Below, in pieces: positions 1 through 6,537 of a stretch of 60,408 nucleotides of DNA. The notes beneath the pieces were generated by a model. It searched no databases. It was given only the letters and a program-made list of their open reading frames with translations, and was not told the DNA's origin. The stretch is from a virus: IMG/VR virus record IMGVR_UViG_3300037245_001069, positions 1 to 60,408 of that record; one strand, written 5' to 3'. Position 1 is the stretch's first letter. Each line of letters starts with the position of its first letter. Made by a program: the position numbers and the translations under genes.

Positions 1-80
1 AATGAAGGAAAATCCGATCTACTTCGGGGCTGGACTTGCTATATTCGCAGGATTGACAAAAGAAGTAATCTGGGATAAGA
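1..80. repeat. 80-bp terminal direct repeat (circular genome join), left copy
   Basis: Positions 1-80 are identical to 60329-60408. A gene reads continuously across the join once the copies are merged. This fits the overlap left when an assembler opens a circular or circularly permuted molecule. A true short terminal repeat is possible but less likely, because the repeat lies inside a coding sequence. Confidence 0.9.
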
Positions 81-187
81 AGATGGGTAAAGGCACACCG
101 AGTCAGATGGACTTTCTATTTACCGCAATTGGGGCTATTTTAGGAGGTGGATTATTCCAATTTGTTGTATATACTTTTATAATATAA
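1..187 (+). CDS. small 3-TM membrane protein, 3' part (gene spans the join)
   Basis: This is the 3' part of a 91-residue protein that starts at 60240. The ATG at position 2 is internal (residue 31). The whole protein has about three hydrophobic segments: near residues 10-30, around the IYFGAGLAIFAG stretch, and at the C-terminus. Between the last two lies a polar linker, KKMGKGTPSQ. It sits at the start of the lysis group, so a holin-like or membrane accessory role is possible. The family was not identified. Confidence 0.75.
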   Translation, partial: MKENPIYFGAGLAIFAGLTKEVIWDKKMGKGTPSQMDFLFTAIGAILGGGLFQFVVYTFII

Positions 188-220
188 TTTTATTACCTTT
201 AACATAATTAAAATAACATC

Positions 221-367
221 ATGACAGAAAAGAAAGAAAAGTTTAAGAAATTGAAGGACTATGAGATGCTGAAAGTGAAGTCCACCGGAAAGAAGGGCGA
301 TCCGGTTGCTTCAAGTTATTACGATGATGATGATAACCCAGGGCCAGAAGGACCGGATATCAAGTAA
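221..367 (+). CDS. small acidic/lysine-rich protein, unknown
   Basis: 48 residues, starting MTEKKEKFKK and ending with an Asp run (DDDDNPGPEGPDIK). It is hydrophilic, with no membrane segment or recognised domain. The stop codon overlaps the ATG of the next gene (TAATG), which points to coupled translation in the late operon. The function is unknown. Confidence 0.65.
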   Translation: MTEKKEKFKKLKDYEMLKVKSTGKKGDPVASSYYDDDDNPGPEGPDIK

Positions 368-765
368 TGAAATTAGCAAAAGCAATATCATCAATTTTAG
401 CAGTGTCAACATTTGTGTACTATCAGCATGTCTTTGTCACTACCGGAGTTAAGCCAAATGAATTATTTTTAGTTGGATCTGGCTTATCAATAGCTGCTTT
501 TGCATTTCTTTCAATAAACTGGAAAGACCATATTTCCATAATTTCGCTTCAATTATTGTGTAGTTCTTTTTTTCTTGCAGTTACATTTATCTATATCAGG
601 AGATGGATTGTAGAGGGGAATGGATCTACCAATTATTACACAGCGCTTTCCTTTTGTGTAATATTTACTTTTATTTATCTGGTATATCCATTTGTATGGA
701 AATACGTAAAACAATTATATTATTATGCTTCTAGACGCAAACAATCCCCTGATGAACGTAAGTAA
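367..765 (+). CDS. four-TM membrane protein, unknown
   Basis: 132 residues with about four hydrophobic segments and a basic C-terminal tail (YYYASRRKQSPDERK). It lies between the small acidic gene and the coiled-coil membrane gene in the lysis group. A second holin or antiholin is possible, but nothing in the sequence proves it. Confidence 0.7.
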   Translation: MKLAKAISSILAVSTFVYYQHVFVTTGVKPNELFLVGSGLSIAAFAFLSINWKDHISIISLQLLCSSFFLAVTFIYIRRWIVEGNGSTNYYTALSFCVIFTFIYLVYPFVWKYVKQLYYYASRRKQSPDERK

Positions 766-1063
766 TATTGACTTACTTGACTTATTACTTGCATGTGCAA
801 TGATATTTAGCAGTGTTTATTTTAGCAATAAATTGTTAAAACGAGATATAAGGAAGGAGAACAAGATGGAGCTTGATAAAAAAGCAGATAAGGAGCGTGT
901 AGAGTTCTTGCATGAGGAGCATGAGAAAGATATATCTGAAATTCGTAACAGCATCGAAAAGAACAGCAATCAGCATGGAATCCTTTTTAAAGAAATAAAT
1001 GCAGCCAATAAAGGAATTGCTAGAATCGAGGGGTATTTGAAAGCTAAAGAAGAAAGTAAATAA
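752..1063 (+). CDS. N-anchored coiled-coil protein, possible spanin-like
   Basis: About 103 residues: one N-terminal membrane segment (LLDLLLACAMIFSSVYF) followed by a long charged helical region rich in K and E. An in-frame ATG at 725 would lengthen it by nine residues and overlap the previous gene more; the ATG at 752 is preferred. The layout and the position directly before the endolysin resemble i-spanins or coiled-coil lysis accessories. That role is inferred. Confidence 0.65.
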   Translation: MNVSNIDLLDLLLACAMIFSSVYFSNKLLKRDIRKENKMELDKKADKERVEFLHEEHEKDISEIRNSIEKNSNQHGILFKEINAANKGIARIEGYLKAKEESK

Positions 1064-1503
1064 TGGACGACTTACTTGTATTCGCGAAAACCCAACTCGG
1101 AGTTAAAGAGATTGCCGGAGAAAGCGATAATCAAACTATTCTTAATTATGCTAAAGAATCTGGTTTTAAATGGGTGAATGATGACGAAACTCCATGGTGT
1201 TCGATCTTTGTAAATTGGGCTTGCAGGAAAATGTCATACGAGCGCACTAAGAAAGCCAATGCTCGTTCGTGGATGGAAATAGGTTTACCAATACAAAAGC
1301 CTGTGTATGGCTGTATATGTGTGTTCAGAAGGGGTAATTCAGAATGGGAAGGACACGTTGGTTTGTTTGATGGTGAAGATGATACTCACATCTACCTTTT
1401 AGGAGGCAATCAGAGTAATTCAGTAAGCATAGCAAAACAATCCAAAACAAAACTACTCGGATACCGTATATTGAATAAAATTAAAACTGAAGGTCATGTA
1501 TGA
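1063..1503 (+). CDS. endolysin, NlpC/P60-CHAP-like (TIGR02594-type) peptidase
   Basis: 146 residues. It has the family signature TPWCSIFVNW with the likely catalytic Cys46, then EGHVGLF with His98, then GGNQSN with Asn116: a Cys-His-Asn triad of papain-like cell-wall peptidases. It should cut peptide bonds in peptidoglycan at the end of infection. There is no signal peptide, so release would depend on the holin encoded at 1627. The start overlaps the stop of the coiled-coil gene (TAATG). Confidence 0.85.
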   Translation: MDDLLVFAKTQLGVKEIAGESDNQTILNYAKESGFKWVNDDETPWCSIFVNWACRKMSYERTKKANARSWMEIGLPIQKPVYGCICVFRRGNSEWEGHVGLFDGEDDTHIYLLGGNQSNSVSIAKQSKTKLLGYRILNKIKTEGHV

Positions 1504-1627
1504 TTATAATGTTACAATGGATCAAGTTGTCTGTATATCTTGCGGAGTTATTATTTTAATAGCTATCGGATTCATAGCTTGCTGGCATCTTGAAAGAAAG
1601 GATTTAAAACTTAAAAAAGAGAAATAA
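1496..1627 (+). CDS. 43-aa single-TM protein in lysis operon
   Basis: A short gene with one membrane segment (CGVIILIAIGFIAC) and a basic tail ending LKLKKEK. It overlaps the endolysin stop by 8 bases, and its stop overlaps the holin ATG (TAATG). The tight packing supports a real gene. A lysis accessory role (spanin, pinholin or antiholin) is possible. Confidence 0.6.
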   Translation: MYDYNVTMDQVVCISCGVIILIAIGFIACWHLERKDLKLKKEK

Positions 1628-1938
1628 TGAGTTTATTAAGTGGTTTATTTAAAAAAGGTGGAGCAGTAGACAAGGCTATTAATATAGTGGACAAGGCTGT
1701 GCCGGACAAAGACAAAGCGAACGAGCTTAAAATGAAACTAATTGAACTAATGGCATCGCAGCAAAGCCCTATAACAAGGTATGTAAGGGCAATTATAGCT
1801 ATTATGTTTATGGTAGTTTGGTTATTCTTCCCTGACAATATGGAGGGGCGTGACGAAATGACAAAGTATATCATTTACGCAATCTTTGGTTTCTACTTCC
1901 TTGCCGATTTTACTATTGATAAATGGAAAGGTAAGTAA
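1627..1938 (+). CDS. holin, 3-TM holin family-like
   Basis: 103 residues. It has an amphipathic N-terminus (SLLSGLFKKGGAVDKAINIVDKAV), then an ELKMKLIELMASQQSPITRYVRA linker region, then two clear C-terminal membrane segments and a basic end. This matches the layout of the gene-transfer-agent-type 3TM holins (PF11351-like). It would permeabilise the inner membrane for the upstream endolysin. It is the last gene before the terminator. Confidence 0.75.
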   Translation: MSLLSGLFKKGGAVDKAINIVDKAVPDKDKANELKMKLIELMASQQSPITRYVRAIIAIMFMVVWLFFPDNMEGRDEMTKYIIYAIFGFYFLADFTIDKWKGK

Positions 1939-1955
1939 CATCCAAAAATAAAAGT

Positions 1956-1978
1956 AAGCCGGAGCAATGTTCCGGCTT
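1956..1978. terminator. bidirectional intrinsic terminator between convergent operons
   Basis: An 8-bp perfect stem, AAGCCGGA / TCCGGCTT, with a 7-base loop (GCAATGT). It is A-rich on the left and T-rich on the right. It sits between the rightward lysis genes and the leftward early genes, so it can stop both. Confidence 0.85.
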
Positions 1979-2006
1979 TATTCATACTAATAATAGAAAA
2001 TGCGAA

Positions 2007-2345
2007 CTAACAAGCATATTCGTGATTTACATTTCCAGAACCTTTTACACACATCCTTTTAACATGTTCTTCTTCTTTGAAATTAGTCCATAATGGATCT
2101 TGTTTCTCTCCAGTTAGTTTTTGAAGTTTTCTAATTTTCTTTCTGTTTTCAATTAACTTATAACAAGTGCTACATGTAGCCATGTTTCGAGTTCTATTGA
2201 TTTGAAAGAAGTAAAATGGTTTTCTATGCTCGTCATCCATAGCATCGCAGAACCAAAATGTATGGCCTTGGTCTATTAGAGAATCTTGATATTCACGTAA
2301 GGTTTCAATATGGTCTTTTGTAGCTTTTATAAATATTTTATCCAT
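2007..2345 (-). CDS. unknown early protein, cysteine-containing
   Basis: About 112 residues from the ATG at 2345 (MDKIFIKATKDH); an upstream in-frame ATG at 2375 adds ten. It contains a CSTC pair and a basic KLIENRKKIRKLQKL stretch, so a small metal-binding nucleic-acid protein is possible. It is the last gene of the leftward operon, downstream of the integrase. Confidence 0.6.
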   Translation of the reverse strand: MDKIFIKATKDHIETLREYQDSLIDQGHTFWFCDAMDDEHRKPFYFFQINRTRNMATCSTCYKLIENRKKIRKLQKLTGEKQDPLWTNFKEEEHVKRMCVKGSGNVNHEYAC

Positions 2346-2387
2346 GATTTTAAAGGTTTCAGATGTTTTTAACATGACTTATTCATT

Positions 2388-3218
2388 TTATAATCTTATC
2401 GCCTTCACAGGACTTTCAGTTTCTAATATATCGGAATCAATTATCTTTATGTAGTTGGCAGTTGTATTAATGTTCTTATGCCCTGCTATCTTCTGCACAC
2501 GCCTTAAATCAACACCATTCTTTATAAGCTGAGTCAAACATGAGTGTCTTAAACTGTGGCTTGATATACGCTTATTTATCCCTGCCTTTTTTGCACTCGA
2601 TTTTACGATATTTTGAATACTTGTTACCGAATAATGATTACCAGTCGCCCCCTCAAATAAATACGAACTAACCCTATATACTTTCCAATATTCACGGATC
2701 AAAGACAAAAGAGAATCATCCAACATAACAATCCTGTCAATCTTACCTTTCGAATTACGGATGTTTATTTTTGAATTTTTACTATCAATATCGTTAATCT
2801 TAACATTAATTGCCTCTGAAACTCTTAACGCACAAGCATACATTAACGCAATAACTGTTCGATGTTTTAGGTTTATCGTAACATCCATCATCGTTTGCAT
2901 TTCTTCAGTTGATAAAATGTCCGGCTGTTTTTGTTCTATCTTTGGCCTTGGAAGAATATCGTGATCGAACTTCCTTCCCTTAACTTCTCGGTAGTACGCC
3001 TTGAAAGAGTTGATTATTGACATTTGCGAGGAACTGCTTATGTTTCTTCTTTTACGACTGACAATATACTTTCTTAAATCTGTCTCATCAATATCATCAT
3101 AGTGCTTATTTAGTCGCAATGCAACGACCTTTATAACTCCTATGTAAGAACTGATAGTCTTATCACTTAGATTTTTAAGTAATAGTTTTTCTTCGAATAA
3201 TTCAATCTTTTCGCTCAT
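2388..3218 (-). CDS. int: tyrosine recombinase / phage integrase (XerC/D-like)
   Basis: 276 residues from the ATG at 3218; an ATG at 3251 would place the promoter inside the gene. The N-terminal SAM-like core-binding domain is about residues 1-90. The catalytic domain follows with Arg132 (ACALRVSEA), Lys157/159 (NSKGKIDR), His221-x-x-Arg224 (HSLRHSC), His247 (AGHKNINTT) and the nucleophile Tyr256 (ANYIKI). It lacks an N-terminal arm-binding domain and also the extra helix expected of integron integrases. It should integrate the phage by strand exchange. The adjacent array of inverted-repeat modules (3250-5850) is a possible additional substrate; that is inference. Confidence 0.92.
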   Translation of the reverse strand: MSEKIELFEEKLLLKNLSDKTISSYIGVIKVVALRLNKHYDDIDETDLRKYIVSRKRRNISSSSQMSIINSFKAYYREVKGRKFDHDILPRPKIEQKQPDILSTEEMQTMMDVTINLKHRTVIALMYACALRVSEAINVKINDIDSKNSKINIRNSKGKIDRIVMLDDSLLSLIREYWKVYRVSSYLFEGATGNHYSVTSIQNIVKSSAKKAGINKRISSHSLRHSCLTQLIKNGVDLRRVQKIAGHKNINTTANYIKIIDSDILETESPVKAIRL

Positions 3219-3253
3219 GAAACAAATGTACGAATATAAATTTATATACACAA
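3216..3253 (-). promoter_or_regulatory. Bacteroidota-type promoter of the integrase (leaderless)
   Basis: On the minus strand: TTG (3253-3251), a 20-base spacer, TACATTTG (3230-3223), four bases, then ATG (3218). It matches TTG-N19-21-TAnnTTTG exactly. The expected transcription start falls at or next to the ATG, so the mRNA would lack a leader. Confidence 0.75.
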
Positions 3254-3271
3254 CATTGGGCTATACATTAG

Positions 3272-3535
3272 TTACCGTGCATTTTGCGCCTTTAAGTATT
3301 GGCACTTTTCTGGATTCGGATTAACTGAGCAAAAACCACCTATGCAATCTTTTTCATACAAGTCGCAAAACGTACCCTTCGGCACGGTAACAAAGTGCAT
3401 AGAAAATAATTTTACTAACTCCCCTACTTTAGGTGAATCAATATCATCATAAACTTTTGTCTCATCCCAATCTTTACGTATTTGCTCAATTGTATTTTCT
3501 TTGAAATACTTTTTTAAATTATCTAATATTGTCAT
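3272..3535 (-). CDS. unknown small protein with Cys cluster
   Basis: 87 residues. The C-terminal half holds four cysteines (CDLYEKDC, GGFC, EKC), as in small metal-binding proteins, and ends KAQNAR. It is the first gene of the modular stretch. The sequence just past its stop (about 3252-3280, AACATTGGGCTATACATTAG) loosely resembles the inverted-repeat ends of the neighbouring modules. Confidence 0.6.
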   Translation of the reverse strand: MTILDNLKKYFKENTIEQIRKDWDETKVYDDIDSPKVGELVKLFSMHFVTVPKGTFCDLYEKDCIGGFCSVNPNPEKCQYLKAQNAR

Positions 3536-3578
3536 TATTTCTTAGTTTTTAATTCGTAAAATAAAATTCCATGCACAG

Positions 3579-4027
3579 AACGTTAGCGGTTATGTGCCAA
3601 AATCTTCATACCATTCTTTAAAGTCTTCAATATGCATTGTTTGGCAGTTGTCATAAACATCTTCTGCTTTTGGCAAACAACCGCTAACAACGTTTTTATG
3701 TAAGCTGTTTTCGCTCGTAGTCTCAGAACTTCCAACCGCACAAATCGGTGGTTTTACTTTCGTAATCATTATTTTTGCCATAGCACGTCCAATATCTTCA
3801 TAAGTCCATTTGTTTTTCAAATAAACTTCTCTATGTTTTTCGTACTCTTTTATACTTTCCTGTATAATTTCTTGTACGTATAATTTTTGTTTCGCTTTTT
3901 CAAGTTTATCCTTTGCAAACTTGATAATTTCTTTATTTTCTTTGTCCATCGCTAGTAAATTTAAAGTTATTATCTCGTATCTAATTTCTCGGTTACCGTA
4001 GGGCGGTCAACACATAGCAGCAACGTT
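3579..4027. repeat. inverted-repeat-bounded gene module U1
   Basis: The left end, AACGTTAGCGGTTATGTGCC (3579-3598), is matched in inverted orientation by the right end (4027-4008), AACGTTGCTGCTATGTGTTG. Inside is one leftward gene (3590-3949). The 5' leader between the right end and the ATG is nearly the same as in module U2, although the encoded proteins differ. Within the gene, an inverted copy of the core (ACCGCTAAC, 3680-3688) pairs with the left end and gives a 116-bp imperfect palindrome. It could be a gene cassette or a MITE-like element. Confidence 0.65.
3590..3949 (-). CDS. cassette-borne protein of module U1, unknown
   Basis: 119 residues, charged and helical at the N-terminus (DKENKEIIKFAKDKLEKAKQ). 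The last 40 residues (NVVSGCLPK onward) are partly encoded by the repeat element: the core AACGTT-GTT-AGCGGT reads N-V-V-S-G. The stop codon lies inside the left inverted repeat. The start is preceded by AAATTTACTAGCG, a leader shared with the gene at 4907-5257. Confidence 0.6.
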   Translation of the reverse strand: MDKENKEIIKFAKDKLEKAKQKLYVQEIIQESIKEYEKHREVYLKNKWTYEDIGRAMAKIMITKVKPPICAVGSSETTSENSLHKNVVSGCLPKAEDVYDNCQTMHIEDFKEWYEDFGT

Positions 4028-4298
4028 GTAAACAAACTAACTCGCTAAGAAGCTCGTTTATTTCTACATGTTGCTATTTAAATTTTCAAGATCTTGGATA
4101 AAGCCCGAAAGAATGAACAGCTGGCCGCGTATCGCCTCTCTGTTTATTGGGTTCGATACTTGTTTCTTCAGATCCTCTAAATGGATTCTTTCTTTCTCGT
4201 ATTTTTCAATCAACTTTTCAATTTTATTCATGTTCTATGCTTTAAGTTAAAAATTTAAACAGATTCCAACATTCCCGAAATACCGTTTGTTTACAACG
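4024..4298. repeat. inverted-repeat-bounded module with 14-bp perfect ends
   Basis: CGTTGTAAACAAAC (4024-4037) is repeated as a perfect inverted copy at 4285-4298. The left end runs directly out of the AACGTT right end of module U1, so neighbouring modules share a boundary. One small leftward gene (4064-4231) lies inside. Confidence 0.6.
4064..4231 (-). CDS. 55-aa coiled-coil protein, unknown
   Basis: It begins MNKIEKLIEKYEKERIHLED and is helical and charged throughout. It is the only gene inside the 14-bp inverted repeat at 4024-4298. Its type and spacing resemble the neighbouring 57-aa gene (4397-4570), another short K/E-rich helical protein. Confidence 0.55.
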   Translation of the reverse strand: MNKIEKLIEKYEKERIHLEDLKKQVSNPINREAIRGQLFILSGFIQDLENLNSNM

Positions 4299-4396
4299 GC
4301 CTCGATAACCTTAACCCTACTAACTACCTGACCGCGAGTTAGTCAGTTGACAACAAACGATAAACGGAACTTGATCGGCAGTGGTTAAGTGCCGGG
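4299..4396. other. noncoding palindrome-rich segment
   Basis: About 100 bases without a gene, dense in short dyads. Examples are CTGAC/GTCAG around CGCGAGTTA, CTTAACC paired with GGTTAAG about 80 bases later, and the palindrome GGTTAACC. It is GC-richer than its surroundings and lies near the replication genes. It could be a replication origin or a recombination site. Confidence 0.35.
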
Positions 4397-4570
4397 TTAA
4401 CCTTTAGAATTGTTCCCAGCCTTTTCTAAAATAGAAATAGTGTAAGTGACAGCATCGATACTCATAGCGATCGGTAGTGCTTTCATATACTCACTTTCTT
4501 TGTTTAAAGTATCCAAATCTTCTTCTAATTTAATTAACACTTTTCTTAATTCTTCAATTGCTTTTTTCAT
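4397..4570 (-). CDS. 57-aa helical protein, unknown
   Basis: It starts MKKAIEELRKVLIKLEEDLD and is amphipathic-helical, with a more hydrophobic second half (IAMSIDAVTYTISILEKAG). It may form a short coiled coil. It belongs to the modular early stretch; no family was recognised. Confidence 0.55.
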   Translation of the reverse strand: MKKAIEELRKVLIKLEEDLDTLNKESEYMKALPIAMSIDAVTYTISILEKAGNNSKG

Positions 4571-4634
4571 ACCTATTTCTTTTTTATAAAATTCTTTCTC
4601 AATCCAGAAACTCCGTTTACACGACCATTATAGT

Positions 4635-4868
4635 TCAGTTTGCTTTTATATTCTTGCCACATATCGGACAGTAATTGTCATCATTGCATTTCACCCTTTC
4701 ATCATGTATCCAGTCATCGCAAACCGAAACAATAACACAAGGTATATTTAATGCTTTAGGCTTTAGCACTTTAATTAATTCCGTTAATTCGTCCTGCTTT
4801 CTTTTAAGAGCATCTTCATACTTTTTAATCTCTTTCCAAATATCATCAACATCTTTTTGTGTTTTCAT
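4635..4868 (-). CDS. coiled-coil plus zinc-ribbon small protein
   Basis: 77 residues. The N-terminal half is a coiled coil (DDIWKEIKKYEDALKRKQDE). The C-terminal half carries CxxC-type cysteines ending YCPICGKNIKAN, typical of a small zinc ribbon. The gene at 5333-5569 has the same plan (helix, then CGICG zinc ribbon), so the two may be distant paralogues. Confidence 0.6.
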   Translation of the reverse strand: MKTQKDVDDIWKEIKKYEDALKRKQDELTELIKVLKPKALNIPCVIVSVCDDWIHDERVKCNDDNYCPICGKNIKAN

Positions 4869-4902
4869 TTTGTGGTTTAATAATCGAACTAAACTTAGAC
4901 AG

Positions 4903-5333
4903 AACGTTAGCGGTCATTGCCTAAATTATGGCTATGTTCGCTGCAACTATTATACTGTCTGATAAATTCTGCAAAATCTTTTTCTTTTACCTCTATTGAT
5001 AAGTGTCCCCAATTGTGCATCCAATGTAAGAAGTTCAGTGCATTTTCGGTAGTCAACGAACCGCTAACATTTTGTAAATGCAAACCGCTTTTCTCGTGGG
5101 TAGTTTCGCCATCGCTCAATTTTGCGTATAGATAATGATAAGCCAAACTGTGTTTACCGTATGGCATATACAGTACATCTTTACCATCATCATCACATAT
5201 ACATATTTGGTTATTTTCAACCTGCCTAATTTTAATTTTTATTTCCTTTATTTCCATCGCGCGTAAATTTATAATTTTGTAACTCGTTTGTAGTTCGGTT
5301 ATCGCAGGGCGGTCAACACATAGCCGCAACGTT
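4903..5333. repeat. inverted-repeat-bounded gene module U2
   Basis: The left end, AACGTTAGCGGTCATTGCC (4903-4921), and the inverted right end (5333-5314), AACGTTGCGGCTATGTGTTG, match those of U1. The leader up to the gene start follows the same order as U1 (GACCGCCCT, then CG-TAACCGA, then AAATTTAC-GCG-ATG). A second inverted core copy, ACCGCTAAC, lies inside the gene at 5060-5068. Confidence 0.65.
4907..5257 (-). CDS. cassette-borne protein of module U2, unknown
   Basis: 116 residues from the ATG at 5257 (MEIKEIKIKIRQVENN). An upstream in-frame ATG at 5329 lies inside the repeat and was rejected. It is partly acidic (CICDDDGKD) and includes QNVSGSLTTENAL, where NVSG is encoded by the repeat core. 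The C-terminus and stop fall in the left inverted repeat. It is not related in sequence to the U1 protein except in repeat-derived parts. Confidence 0.6.
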   Translation of the reverse strand: MEIKEIKIKIRQVENNQICICDDDGKDVLYMPYGKHSLAYHYLYAKLSDGETTHEKSGLHLQNVSGSLTTENALNFLHWMHNWGHLSIEVKEKDFAEFIRQYNSCSEHSHNLGNDR

Positions 5334-5569
5334 TAATGCAATTCGGCATCTATCTTGTGGTCACATGCAGTGCATATAATGTCAGTTATTAGGTATCCAC
5401 AAATTCCGCACTTGCAAGCCGAAACGCTAACAGAGTCTAAATTGAACTTTAAAACTTGTTCAGCTAATTCATCTACTTTCTGTTGAAGTGCATCAAAATC
5501 TTCAGAGGTACTACCAGTATCGAAATACTTGTTTCCTACTTTCCCATATAATTTTCCGTGATATTCCAT
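5333..5569 (-). CDS. small zinc-ribbon protein, unknown
   Basis: 78 residues. The N-terminus is YHGKLYGKVGNKYFDTG, then comes a helical segment, then a four-cysteine ribbon (CKCGICG and CTAC). The stop codon overlaps the AACGTT right end of module U2. A weak core copy (CGCTAAC, near 5425) encodes the VSVSA region, as in the neighbouring modules. Confidence 0.6.
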   Translation of the reverse strand: MEYHGKLYGKVGNKYFDTGSTSEDFDALQQKVDELAEQVLKFNLDSVSVSACKCGICGYLITDIICTACDHKIDAELH

Positions 5570-5610
5570 GTGTATATTTTTAATTACGTTTTAAAACTCA
5601 ACTTCGCCGG

Positions 5611-5849
5611 AACGTTATGGCTTACCCTCTCCGTGTCTAACTATCTGTGTTTCGTCAATTTCTATCCAGTAGCAATCATTAAGTTCGTCATCCCATTTGT
5701 TATCAAACCATTCAGCAATAGACCATGCAAAATCTTTCATTACCCAGTAATAACCATTTTCTCTTTCCTTCGCTTTTGTATCCATAATTTATCGGTATTT
5801 AAAAGTTTCCACTAAATTTCAAGGGCGGTCAACACATAGCATGAACGTT
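5611..5849. repeat. inverted-repeat-bounded gene module U3
   Basis: The left end AACGTTATGGCTTACC (5611) and the inverted right end (5849-5830) AACGTTCATGCTATGTGTTG flank one 56-aa gene. The right end is preceded by the same GGGCGGTCAACACATAGC found in U1 and U2. This is the shortest module. Confidence 0.6.
5615..5785 (-). CDS. 56-aa acidic/aromatic protein, unknown
   Basis: Read from the ATG at 5785 to a TAA inside the left repeat. It is rich in Trp and Asp: GYYWVMKDFAWSIAEWFDNKWDDE, with WIEIDE near the end. This resembles short phage proteins of the GYYWV-K-x-WxIAEW type, with no assigned function. It is the only gene in module U3. Confidence 0.6.
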   Translation of the reverse strand: MDTKAKERENGYYWVMKDFAWSIAEWFDNKWDDELNDCYWIEIDETQIVRHGEGKP

Positions 5850-5865
5850 CAGTTCAATTACCTCA

Positions 5866-6537
5866 CTACCTAAAGCTAGTTCCTTTTAATTCTATAAAGT
5901 TAAACATCTCAGCCATCCGATCTTTTATTATCGGCTCGATATTCAAATCTTCAGGAGAGAAGTTTGACGTAACGTGTGTTAATTTACCTCTCTGAAATAA
6001 TTCATACCGAATCATAAACAGGGAATGAATAATAGAATCTGCCTTGGTGCCATAAATTTTCTCATCCATTTCCTTTCCAAATTCGTCGATGCATAGTCCA
6101 TACGGATCTCCATTTATATTATATCCATACTTCATCACATTCCCATCTTGTTTGTAACTTTCAATTATTTGCTCCAGGGAAACACATAAATAGCCATTCG
6201 AATTAAACGGGAAATAAGTTACAAGGAATTTTCTTATTGAAGCCATTAGAGCCGTTTTACCGCATCCAAACGTTCCGTATAGATAAATACCCTTGTTTAA
6301 GTCCAACCCTTCATTGCCTGTAAAGTGACGTAGCATAGCAGTTAATTTAGGTGCATTCTCTTTCCTTACAATAAACTCTTTGCCGATATATTCAGAAGCA
6401 ACCTTTATAAATTGTTTTTTTATCACTACTTCATTTTCGTCAAAATCAATTAACTTACTAAATCGCGTCGAGTGTTTTAAATCTTGTGTTATCGAATCCC
6501 TCGTCTTTCCTTCTAGTATCTTGCTGATGTGATCCAT
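5866..6537 (-). CDS. DnaC-like AAA+ helicase loader
   Basis: 223 residues. Walker A is GTFGCGKTA (88-96), Walker B is LCIDEFG (148-154), a sensor-like THVTSNFSPEDL follows, and Arg residues occur near the C-terminus (IKDRMAEMF). This is the DnaC/IstB-type ATPase fold. It would load the host replicative helicase at the phage origin. It overlaps the upstream initiator-like gene by 80 bases in another frame, consistent with coordinated expression. Confidence 0.85.
   Translation of the reverse strand: MDHISKILEGKTRDSITQDLKHSTRFSKLIDFDENEVVIKKQFIKVASEYIGKEFIVRKENAPKLTAMLRHFTGNEGLDLNKGIYLYGTFGCGKTALMASIRKFLVTYFPFNSNGYLCVSLEQIIESYKQDGNVMKYGYNINGDPYGLCIDEFGKEMDEKIYGTKADSIIHSLFMIRYELFQRGKLTHVTSNFSPEDLNIEPIIKDRMAEMFNFIELKGTSFR

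Noticed and set aside
3250-5850. Calling the array a true integron
   Set aside because: The recombinase lacks the extra helix of integron integrases and the repeat cores do not strictly match GTTRRRY, so only a cassette-like array is claimed.
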